Part shown: piece by piece, positions 52,608 through 62,087 of the stretch
How positions within the stretch are numbered: the stretch's first letter is position 1
Layout of the letters: every line of letters starts with the position of its first letter
Source of the DNA: Lomentospora prolificans
Taxonomy: Eukaryota; Ascomycota; Sordariomycetes; Microascales; Microascaceae
Length of the DNA: 64,000 nucleotides
Assembly: GCA_029532625.1 (NCBI GenBank)
Contig: JARFXM010000006.1
Coordinates: forward strand, 1,736,001-1,800,000
Reading direction: 5' to 3'
Position numbers and translations under genes: made by a program
The notes under the pieces: generated by a model
Databases searched by the model: none
Told to the model about the DNA's origin: nothing
The model's input: the letters and a program-made list of their open reading frames with translations, nothing else

Positions 52608-53443
52608 ATTGAATGTTTCTCTATACTATACGAGAACGAACAAAAAAGCGAGGGGGGATGGATGCCACGATGGAGAATGCCATATAGGCCTTTTTATGTT
52701 TTTAGCCAATTTCTTTTTTTTTTCTTTTCTATGGGATATACGTTTCCATCTTGGCTTGTTACTCGTAGAGCATATTCTCTCTTTCTGGGTCGTTACGGTT
52801 TTCATTCATTCGAGGAGAAATGTGGTGTAGATTGATGCTTCATGTTAGTTTCTATCATTTGTTTTGGGGCGGGTTTGGTGAGAATAAGGATGGAAATCGA
52901 GGGGTGGTGGGTGTAACATGGAAATACGAAAAAAAGTCTTTTACGCAGATGTATACCGAGTAAGTGATTTGCGTTCAGTATCCTATGGTACTTTATGTCC
53001 CTTGAACTCTGTAGATGACTTGGTTGAGTATGCTTCAAGGGCGGCCGGCCCGAGTCTGTCTGAAGCAAAATGATATTTTTCCATCGCTAGCGGTTATGAT
53101 CGACCGAGAGCTCGATGAAGATGGTCAAGTTGAAGCTAACTCGAGCGTCATCGTGCGCGCGATCCCGGATCCACTGTCAAGTATATAAAAGTAGGCAGGT
53201 TTACGCAATGAACATTGATCAGTCGTAGACTCCATTGAAATCTAGATAGCCCTCCTATGATGCTCAGAACGCCGCCGCCAGGCCATCTTCCTCACGATCG
53301 ACCTGGTATTTCTTCCTGCTGGATAGATAAGAGGCACAGAGTATCTATCCCTAGCACACACACACACACACGCACACACACACACACACAAGGGAGCGCT
53401 GACGCTGCTGGCGCCTAGCCTTGTGTCAAATTCAGTGTATATA
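52608..53443. other. Convergent intergenic region
   Basis: 840 nt between the carbamoyl-phosphate synthase gene (+) and NPL4 (-). Contains a T9 run (about 52717-52725) and a CA microsatellite (53355-53391) close to the NPL4 stop codon. No gene is seen. Confidence 0.6.
53355..53391. repeat. CA dinucleotide microsatellite
   Basis: About 18 CA units with one G interruption, lying 50-90 nt beyond the NPL4 stop codon in its probable 3' untranslated region. Confidence 0.95.
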
Positions 53444-55765
53444 TCACGACCTGCTGCCCCCATCTTCCGAGCCACTTCGGCTCGAAGGCGAAGACTGCCC
53501 AGATGGAGACGACTTCCCGGACGTAGACGACTTGTCGTCATCGTTCAGCCTAACGGCAGATAAACGTTTAGCAAGCGGCGCCTCGACGGTTGGCTGTTGG
53601 CGGGCCCCGACGCCTGACTCATTCCCGCGGCGTCGTTTGGTCACTGAAGCTCCACTCGGAGACGAGTTGCCGTCGGGCCCTCGCGGACGCTTGGGACGTG
53701 GGGTTGGAGAGGGCTCACCAGTCGATTGCAGGATGGCCGTGAGGGTCTGCCAGCCCTCCGTGGACTGTAATTGGTACGCATCTGCCGGGTCGTGCTGAGA
53801 CGCGACCCTGCATAAAGCTGCTTCCTCGCTCTATAGCAAGAGAAAGAAGGGGAAGACGATTTAAGTTAGCAAGCTTTTCTGCTTCTCTCGAAACACAATC
53901 GACGCGGAGACTCCGGGTTCCTTACCTTGGAGAGCACACCCATCTGGTGGAGGAAGCAGAGCAAGTGGAAGTTGGAAACCGAAAGCCCCTCGCTACCGGA
54001 GCGCCTTGCTCCCTTAATTTTGAGCATCCTGGCTACCGCGGAATGCTCCTGGCTCTCGCCCACGTATCCTCGGTTTTCGATGGGGAAGCCAGGTTCCGTA
54101 AACATGGGATTAGGCTCATCCGGAAAACCGTGTGTAAGGGTGACAAAGAGATACTCAACGGGGAAAGATGGCTTAGCATTTTCCTGTACATTTGCCCCAT
54201 ACTCATTGACCTTGCGGTAGAAGACTTCTGGAATATACCTTGTCCGCGCAACGTTGGGGTCTTCCTCTTCCTCTTGGACAAGCATGACACCAGGCTCTGC
54301 CGAGGGCTCAATGATGTCTGCCCTGACCATCTCTACCGCAGAGTTGGACATTTGGTATGCCGAAACGTCAATCTCGCCGCGCTCGTTTCCGGAGATGACG
54401 CAGGTCACAAAGGAGGAGCCGAATCGGGCGCTGTGACTCCACTTTGTCGTCTTAGGGTGCTGCGCCTGGAGCCTGGCAGAGAAGCAGATCTCGAGAGATG
54501 ACAAATAGTAGGAATCTATATGCCTCTTGCAGACAACGGAACCGTCTTTGTTGCCGGCGTCTAGAAGATCAGTCCAAATTACGCCCACTCTCTCGAGCCC
54601 GCACAAACGCGCAATGTGGTCTACCTCCACCTCGTTGTCCCATGATTCCAACGTCAAGCCGTCGGCCTCATCAAGCTGAGGAGGCTCATATATAGCCTCT
54701 ACCACGGCCTTGATTCCGAGCGGGACCTTAGCGTACTCGGCGTAGCGGCCATATAAGAAGCCCAGCCGCTGGCATCCAGATTTTCTCCAGGCGTTGATGA
54801 AAGAGTCTACAATGTCCGGGCTTGAAAACTCAACATGGTCCACCATTCGGAAAGGCTGGGGCTGTAGAGTGATCGCACTCGGCTGGCATTTGCTGCAGAT
54901 ACCCTCGGGCCATTGGGGGTGGCCAGAAGGGCAATCGGATTTGACACGATAGAAGGGCTCGGAGAGCGGGGGGATGAAGGAGCTGCCATGCTCAGGCTTG
55001 TTTGTCGCAGAGTTGATCTTCTTCAAGTACGCATGGAAGGATAGATACTTGATGCCGTTGTCCGCGAGGTATTCGGAATTAAACGGGTCTAGTGGCGTGC
55101 AGTAATCACACATGCCCTTTGGGCCATGCCGGCACATGGTGTTTCGCTGCCTGGGAATCTTGCCATCTTTCCTGTCCAAGAGGTCATCGAGAGGCGACTG
55201 CTTCACTGTTTCCCAAGGGCGAGGACCCTCTGCTACGGTGACGATATCGGGGTTCGGAATTGGAATTTCCTCGCTGGTGAGGATCGGCTTGCCGTTTAAT
55301 CTGTACGACGCGGGGTTGGTCGAGTCTCCGTCCTCTTTTCCTCCGCCAGGCTCAGCTCGATGCTTGTAAGTTATGAAAATAAGGTCACCGTGTCTAAAAT
55401 GGATGATCAGCGAAAAGCCTACACGAGCAAGAGGAGCCTGGGTCAAGGCCAACCACGCGACGAGAAAGGCACGTACTTTAGGCCGACCTGGCCAATCTTG
55501 AAGTTAGCAATGTCCTTCAAGAATTTGACATCACCCCCAGATGGCGAGTTGGAGAGAGTAAGGGTACGAGGATCGATAGTGTCGGGGAGATTTGGTAGGA
55601 TCTAGTAGCTCTCTCGATTAGCAAGGGCGGGTTCATAAAGCTTGCGCATTAGGGAGAGGGGAGACGGGTGGTCGGACATACTTCTCGACCAAGGTCGCCA
55701 AACGTATCTGTCTTCTCCAGGGAGACCCTGAGCATGCCATCAGGCCCTCGTACTCGAAGAAGCAT
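53444..55765 (-). CDS. npl4: Nuclear protein localization protein 4 (Npl4), Cdc48 cofactor
   Basis: With Ufd1 it recruits Cdc48/p97 to ubiquitylated proteins for ER-associated degradation and related unfolding. Exons: 55765-55682, 55601-55477, 55393-53926, 53830-53444; 687 aa. The N-terminus is a ubiquitin-like domain (MLLRVRGPDGMLRVSLEKTDTF ... FKIGQVGLKHGDLIFITY). Zinc-finger pairs follow: C157/C165/C168 in MCRHGPKGMCDYC, and C224/H228/C236/C239 in the PSGHPQWPEGICSKC region. The MPN-like NPL4 domain runs from about 255 to 560 (HVEFSSPDIVDSFINAWRKSG, QRLGFLYGRY, GVIWTDLLD). The C-terminus carries EEAALCRVASQHDPADAYQLQ then a basic/Ser-rich tail (TKRRRG, SSPSGQSSPSS) longer than in yeast (580 aa). 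All introns are in phase; intron 3 has a GCTAAC branch and TAG acceptor. Start chosen at 55765, giving the expected ubiquitin-like fold start. Confidence 0.96.
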
Positions 55766-56822
55766 TTTCCGAAGCGGGTGAGCTGCAGGTCTACGTTGTG
55801 TTGCAAAGTAAAAGGTGCGGTTGTCTGAGGCGGTATTCAGGCTCGATCTGACGTCTGGAATCGGAATGGTGGGGTTCTCAGCCTGAGGATTTAGTAGACG
55901 TCTGTCTCTCGTTGCTGGCGGTACATGCGACTGGGAGGATTGGCTCGGCTTCTAAGGCGATCAGGAGAGGATGTTCGGGGAGATAGAAGCAGAAAAGAGA
56001 AAGGTAATCACATTATAAGGAGGACACAACGGTGAAGAATTCCAGGTCTATGGTCAATTACTTGTTGCCTTCCAGTCAAACATCGAACATGGTGGAAGTG
56101 GGTTGGAGCTTGGGAAGGTACAGCTTCAGCGAGGTTCAGCCAGGTACCTCCCCATGTCATGTCCGGTTGGTGGGGGGGGCAAGGGACACCCACTCCCGCC
56201 AGCTGGCGAGCGAGGTTACTCAGCCGGTTGATGTCACCAGATGGTACCCGCTCCAGGCTGCGACAACGAGCGTCATCGCCTCTTGCACCCGTACAGTACA
56301 TTGCATTGAATCCATGGATGCTTTACAGCAGAACGACCTCAACTTATGGAAAAAGCCCAGATTAGTAAGAAGCTAGAAGTGAGCGCAGAAGCTCGGGCCT
56401 GTGACTTGTGGCCGCGGCTTCTCTGGCCTATAAAGTTTGAGTCTCGACTGGGACAGACAACTTTGGGAAACGTATTCTACTCTTATGATCTCTGTCAAGT
56501 TTGCCAGAACATTTATGCTTATTATTGCCCTTGGACTCTAGACTTCCCGCTAGGATGCTGCTAGAAACCTTGAATCGACAAACAGGCCAGCGTTTTGCGT
56601 TTGCTCGAGCGGTCACCACAGGCTTCAGACGGTACTGTACAGCTCCCTGAATTTCTATGTGGAAGGTTTCTTCTAGTAGGTGGCTTTTCTTTTTCCATTT
56701 CCGCCTGCATCACTTTTCGACTACCATCCATACCAGTTAATAATGAAGCCCTGCCCGCATGATCCCGTTACGCCACCACCGCTTCGCAATTCCTTCATCC
56801 TCCCACCCAACATACCTTGCAA
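55766..56822. other. Intergenic region
   Basis: 1.06 kb between NPL4 and the PheRS gene, both on -. It should hold the NPL4 promoter and the PheRS 3' end. No gene or notable repeat is seen apart from a short G-run (56169-56178). Confidence 0.6.
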
Positions 56823-58464
56823 TTAGTTCTTGTCCAACCGGACAGCCGGATTCCTCTTGATGAAGCCCAGATCCACTTTGTGACCGAGAAGTTCTCGGAT
56901 GTTGGAGATGCCGTACTTGATCATTGTCGGTCTCTCCAAACTGAGACCCCAACCGTACACACGCATATCCTTGGGAAGGCCCATGGACTCCAACATCTCG
57001 GGTCGGAACATACCGCTGTTGCCGATCTCAACGAGCTTGCCAAGGCCCTTGTGGTAGCTGAAAATTTCCATGCTAGGCTCGGTATAAGGGTTGTAAGCGG
57101 GCTTGAACTTGAGATCCGTGATGCCCATCTTGCCAAAGAAGATCTCCATAAACTCCATAAGGCCGCCGAGCGTCAAGCCGTAGTCGGCAATGACACCTTC
57201 TACCTGGTGGAACTCTGCAAGGTGAGTAGCGTCAACCGACTCGTTTCGGAAGACGCGATCAATCGAGAAGTACCGCGCCGGGGGTGGCCGGCCGTCAGGG
57301 CCCTTTTGGGAGGCAAGCTTACGCAATACTGCTGCGGAGATTGATGTAGTGTGTGTGCGAAGTACTAGGCGGAGAGACTCATCGGCAGACCAAGGATAAC
57401 GGTAGCCAATAGAGCCGAACAGACCTTCTTGGTGCACTTGCTTGACGTTCTCCCAATACCCTTCCTCGAATTCGCCAGTCTCCTCCGACTTAGGCAGATC
57501 CGCAGCCTTGGGATCCGAGACGTAGAAGGTATCCTGAAGGTCTCGCGCAGGGTGCTGTTGGGGGACGTAGAGTGCGTCAAAGTTCCAGAAGCCGGACTCG
57601 ATGAACCGGTTGGTAGGCATTTCCTCGAAACCCATCTCGAAGAAGATTTGCCGGAATTCGTGGCGTACCTTGTTCAGCGGATGCAGAGCGCCAGCGTTCT
57701 GATCCGCACCAAGGGCATTGAAGTTGTATGGCTTGAAGTCTACCGTCTTCCACGCTCCAGACGCCAGCATATCCGCCGTGAGATCCGTTTCCTGCTTGAT
57801 AACCTCGAGGGCGAACTTGGGGCCCTTGGAGACCGAGAAGCTGATGACCCTCTGGATCTTGACCAGCTTGCGCTTCTTGAGATCCGCGATGACCTTTGCA
57901 TCGTGCGTTTGATTCTTCTTAATATCTTGTAGTTGTCGTTGCGTGACGTCCTCGATAGATTTTGCCTATCAAGCAGAAGCTGTGTTAGATCAGATGTTGG
58001 GGGAAAACTCATATATGGCGGGGTAGAAGAGGAAAACGATGGCGGGGTTGGATGGGGGAGTTGCATACTGTCGCAACAAGCTTGCCATCCTTGGTCTTGG
58101 AGATCCACTTCTCCTTGAAAGCCTTGCCTTGGCCGAGTTTTGTCACCGTCTTGTCGCCAATAGCCTTCTCAAGCTCGGGAATGCTTAGTCCCTCCATGGC
58201 CGAGCGAAGAGCCTCGAAAACCCTGGCCTCGTGGCTACCATGAGCGGCAATTTGTTCTCCTTCGGGCTCCAGGAGCGCCAGTTCCTTTTCTATGGGCTTA
58301 TATGTTACCATAGATTTGGAGCTCAAGCTGTCGACGGTGGCCTTGATCTCGGCGAAGGGAACATCGGGAAAGGCCTCAGAGGTGAGGAGCGGTTCGGCCT
58401 TGGACACCGCATGGAGTATCCTGGTGGGGAGGTCTGCGGAGAGACCATTGTCGGCTGAAGCCAT
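56823..58464 (-). CDS. frs2: Phenylalanyl-tRNA synthetase alpha subunit, cytosolic
   Basis: Catalytic subunit of the alpha2-beta2 PheRS that charges tRNA-Phe. Two exons: 58464-58069 and 57965-56823, with a 103-nt intron; 512 aa, as in yeast (503) and human (508). N-terminal winged-helix/DNA-binding-fold region at about 1-150 (LTSEAFPDVPFAEIKATVDSL ... KLGQGKAFKEKWI). Class II catalytic domain with motif 1 region (HPLNKVRHEFRQIFFEMGF), motif 2 (VFRNE at 370-374) and motif 3 (GWGLSLERP from 470). The eukaryotic type is clear from the N-terminal extension and lack of a mitochondrial presequence. A CTAAC branch point precedes the TAG acceptor. Confidence 0.97.
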
Positions 58465-59162
58465 GTCGGTTGATAATATAAACGGTGACGCAAAATAAGA
58501 TCTGGTAATCCAGTCAAGAATGCAATTGGGTTGTCAGTTACCAAAACGACGTGAAGGTATATACAGAGCGAGCCCAGACCCTTCGACCATGCCGATGACT
58601 CGACTTGACTGGAATAATTGTTAGTGTAGGTATTATAATGTGCACAGTGTTTCATCCCACACCCCTGCTAGCAAGCCACAGAAACCCCTCCAAACCCCCC
58701 GCCAAAACACCCATGCAAATTCATTGCTCTGGCTGTGTTAAGCCACAGGTGCACGTGATGCCAGCGACTATGGGCCAAACTGTCACCAGTGACTCCAAAT
58801 CCCCAAGCCCCGTCTGTCCCTGGCTGACAATATCGACATGGGTTCTCTGATTTAAAATATCAGCCAGTAATAGTAGCTGTGGCGTCATGCTCCGTCGTAC
58901 CGTTCTAAACTCAACTGCGGCGTGAGCCTCGCATCAATATCTAGAGCTATTACCGCGAGGTTAACGGGCTTCTTATCCCAACCTTTTGTTCCTTCGTCTC
59001 TGTCAGCCCTTAAACAGGCCAAATTTGTCTAGTTGCATACACACCATCCATATTATCAACACGCCAAGTCAGCTTCTCTCTTGCTATTACGCCTCAATAT
59101 GCTAGTAGCTCCTCGCCTCCATCCCTCGATCTGACAGCCGCACCCCGACCCCAAATGAGGCC
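58465..59162. other. Divergent promoter region
   Basis: 700 nt shared by PheRS alpha (-) and the Dsc4-like gene (+). No gene or notable repeat is seen. Confidence 0.6.
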
Positions 59163-60284
59163 ATGAACGAGGATCCCACGCCGGCAGCCCCGGCGCCGCA
59201 CGTAGAAAGAGCTATCCGCCGCGACGACGACTCCGATTTTGCGAGCGATGACAATCGTAACCATGCCGAGCCCACGCGGTCCCGCCGGCGTCGTCGCCGC
59301 ACTAAACGGTCGAGCTCTGCTCTGTCCAAGAAGCTTGAGTTTATGACACACTGCCTTACCAGCCTCGACCAGCTGTTTTTCCTCGAGATCGCCTTTATGT
59401 ATTATTTAGAGTGAGCCGCCGCGGTGTGCTATCCTGGTCGGTAACTAGATCGCTGACGGCATCTCTACTGTTATAGATGTTCCTTCCTTCGTTTCCTTCT
59501 ACGCTCCGTAGCGCAGTACGCATTCTTGACCCCGAAGCCGGAATCGTTCCCGATTGCGCTCCCGGCTTACCCAGCGCATGTATTCTTCATTCTCTTTCCA
59601 AACACCGTGTGCATACTCTGTCACATCTTCATGTCTCTGCCGAAGGGGACCGAGGCTTCTCGGGGATACCTACACGGCGGCATCATTATCGACTTTATTG
59701 GGCAGACGCCACCCAAGTCGAGGTTGCCTCTCCTCGCCATGGACCTGTTTATACTGGCTCTACAAGCTTTAATGCTGGCCGTCCACTCTCAGCGTGAAGC
59801 CCTCAGGGGCGCCGTGAAACCGAACCGCGGAAGCATAGACTTCCTCCCGGAACTCCGCCGTCAGCTCCAGGCCCAAGCTGTTGATGCGGCAGAGCCGCGA
59901 ACGCGGCGACGCCGACGCAACAGGAGCGATTCAACGGCCAGTAATACCAATCACGACATAGAAATGGGTCTCGTGCCGAGCAGCGATGAGCCCAACAATG
60001 CCGATGAAGATGATGAAACGACCCGTCTTATCTCTGAACAACCGACAGCCTCGAATTCGGGCCAACAGCTGTCGGAAATTTACGTCTCTGGAAATGCCAT
60101 GATAGGGGAGTTCCACCTCGTGCAGAGTATGCGCTTGGCGAGCACGGATTACACCGCGGCTGCTGCTCATTCCATCAGAACGTTGAGCTACACGGCTTCG
60201 CTTGCCACGCTCCTGGCGGCGCGCGAAAGCGAGAGGAGTGGTCGGGCTACCAGGCGTTCCGGAAGAGGTAGGGATAGGACCTAA
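59163..60284 (+). CDS. dsc4: DUF1746 membrane protein, Dsc4-like
   Basis: Exons 59163-59410 and 59477-60284; 351 aa. The N-terminus is charged with a run of Arg (SRRRRRRTKRSS). Then comes a hydrophobic domain at about 55-190: SLDQLFFLEIAFMYYLE, SFLRFLLRSVAQYAFL, PAHVFFILFPNTVCILCHI, GGIIIDFIGQ and LLAMDLFILALQALMLAV. This fits the DUF1746 fold found in Dsc4 of the fission-yeast Dsc E3 ligase complex, which acts in the Golgi on SREBP and orphan membrane proteins. The remainder is cytosolic and low in complexity (RRRRRNRSDS, acidic DEDDETTRLISE). An upstream ATG at 59155 opens only a 3-codon frame that overlaps the real start. The Dsc4 assignment rests on pattern memory, so the gene symbol is tentative. 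Confidence 0.8.
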
Positions 60285-60407
60285 AGTCAATAGAATATCT
60301 TTCTACTTCTTCGATTGTCCCTCACCGCACACCGTGTGGAATTGCAATTCATCTGGTGATTCGCAAAAGCCTGCATTCCAAAATGTCCAAGTGGTATATT
60401 TATGTGC

Positions 60408-61622
60408 TCACGCGACTTTTCTTCCGACATTGCCCACACCCGACCCTTTCACTGACACTATTATATCATCCGTATCATCATCGTCCACATCCCTCAGTCC
60501 CCAACTACTTGCACCGAACGTCTTCAGGTCTCGGGCTAAACCAATCAACTCTTCCGTCCCTAAGACACTCCTGCTCACACGTAACCGGCCGACGTCCTCG
60601 GAGCCCATGGCCATCAACGTTAGCACGGTGGGCGCTGACACAGTAGTGACGCACCCTCCTTGTGCGATGATTTCTAATAGCTGGTATGCACACCGCTTGC
60701 CGATATCTTCGGGGACGACACCACCGTCTGCGGGGGCGGGCACGTCAGCGGAGTAGAAGACGCCTGGCGACGAGGACTCGGCGACCAAACTAAGGCCAAA
60801 GCCGATACCCTTTCGCCTCTTTCCGGTGGACTTGCCACCGATATCTACCAAGGGAGCCTGGTCGTACTGGGCGGCAATGTGAATGTCTGGAACGAGAGGG
60901 TTTAAAACCTCTCTCGCGGCGTGGATCATACGGGCATTGTTTGACGCAGATACACCGGTGCTGTAGGCTACGCCGCGAATTCGCCTTACCCGGCCGGGGC
61001 TGCGATTCAAGTGTAAGGTTTTGGGCAGCCGGACTTGGCTGGCGAAGCGCAGCTCGACAACTCCGCCACCGCCCTTCCCACCGGGTCCAGGGCAGGACCT
61101 GTTCAATATCCGCAGCTCTATCCTCGCGGGAGGGATTCCGAACAGCCCAAATAGCGGCAGAACCGCCGTCCTGAACGTGTCGACTGAGATATCGCCCGTC
61201 TCTGTTGCCGATGTGATGACGCCAGGCCCCGTAAACCTAACGTTCATGTGTGTTTTCGCAAAGGGTGCCAGGAGACATATGGGAAGCAGAAAGTATGTGA
61301 CGCCTCGGACGCACGAATCGGGAAGCGAGTGCTCAATAATGCCGCCCTCACCAGCGCCGAACCCTTCCTGAGAACCCGTTATAAGGCCAGGATGAAACGT
61401 CATCGTGGCACCTGTGTAGGAAATCTGCATGGTGCTGCCGTTGGTGACGGCCTCGAGGAGGCGGAGGAACGAGATTTCATGGGGTGCAAGGCCGGGGTTT
61501 GTGGGCGAGGTGCTGCGGATTTTGGAGATGTGAACGGGGCGGCCTGTTAAAGTCGATAGGACGAGTCGCTGGGTGAAGGATCGGTGGCCGGTAAACCGGA
61601 GGTGTTCTGTCGTCGACGCCAT
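60408..61622 (-). CDS. rcl1: RNA 3'-terminal phosphate cyclase-like protein Rcl1
   Basis: Nucleolar protein that works with Bms1 in early 18S pre-rRNA processing. Single exon, 404 aa. The start at 61622 gives MASTTEHLRFTGHRSFTQRLVLSTLTGRPV, the family start; the open frame extends 81 codons upstream without support. Recognisable blocks: FLRLLEAVTNGS, the GLITGSQ loop, HSLPDSCVRGVTYFLLPICLLAPFAK, LPLFGLFGIPP, RIRGVAYSTGVSASNNARMI, and SADVPAPADGGVVPEDIGKR. Eukaryotic Rcl1 proteins lack cyclase activity. It converges on the Dsc4-like gene with only 123 nt between stop codons, so their 3' untranslated regions probably overlap. It is divergent from the PPR gene, 465 nt between starts. Confidence 0.95.
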   Translation of the reverse strand: MASTTEHLRFTGHRSFTQRLVLSTLTGRPVHISKIRSTSPTNPGLAPHEISFLRLLEAVTNGSTMQISYTGATMTFHPGLITGSQEGFGAGEGGIIEHSLPDSCVRGVTYFLLPICLLAPFAKTHMNVRFTGPGVITSATETGDISVDTFRTAVLPLFGLFGIPPARIELRILNRSCPGPGGKGGGGVVELRFASQVRLPKTLHLNRSPGRVRRIRGVAYSTGVSASNNARMIHAAREVLNPLVPDIHIAAQYDQAPLVDIGGKSTGKRRKGIGFGLSLVAESSSPGVFYSADVPAPADGGVVPEDIGKRCAYQLLEIIAQGGCVTTVSAPTVLTLMAMGSEDVGRLRVSRSVLGTEELIGLARDLKTFGASSWGLRDVDDDDTDDIIVSVKGSGVGNVGRKVA

Positions 61623-62087
61623 GGCAGATGATGGGACTGGCTTGGATGCTTGGGGATGCTGGTGGTGGAGGGGAATCTTGGAAGGTGGACTTTTTTGATG
61701 GAAAAATAATTTTCTGCCGGATTTCGATTCAATTGCGAACGCTCGGGGAAGGCGGTGTGGAAGGACCCACTGTCTTGCAATGCTTATCTTATCAGCGACA
61801 GTCAGTGACAGAGTGACACACACTAATACTGGCACCCCGAGTATTACCGCATTGCGAAGGTACACCTACGCTAATCTGCTAAAATTTCGTCGCCTGGCTG
61901 GCTGTAACGCGCTGCAAGCCATTTTACACGGTCCCTCCTGATATCGCGAACCTTTTTCAACGACCTCAACCCCGGCACAACCCCCCGACAAATTTTTTCC
62001 CTCCACCTAAACCCTTCAATCTCCCACGATATATATCTGTTCACATCCGCCTTGATGTAGCTGGTCCCCTGCATCATAACTATCCCC
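61623..62087. other. Divergent promoter region
   Basis: 465 nt between the RCL1 and PPR start codons. No gene seen; a TTTTTTGATGGAAAAATAA stretch lies at about 61690-61708. Confidence 0.6.
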
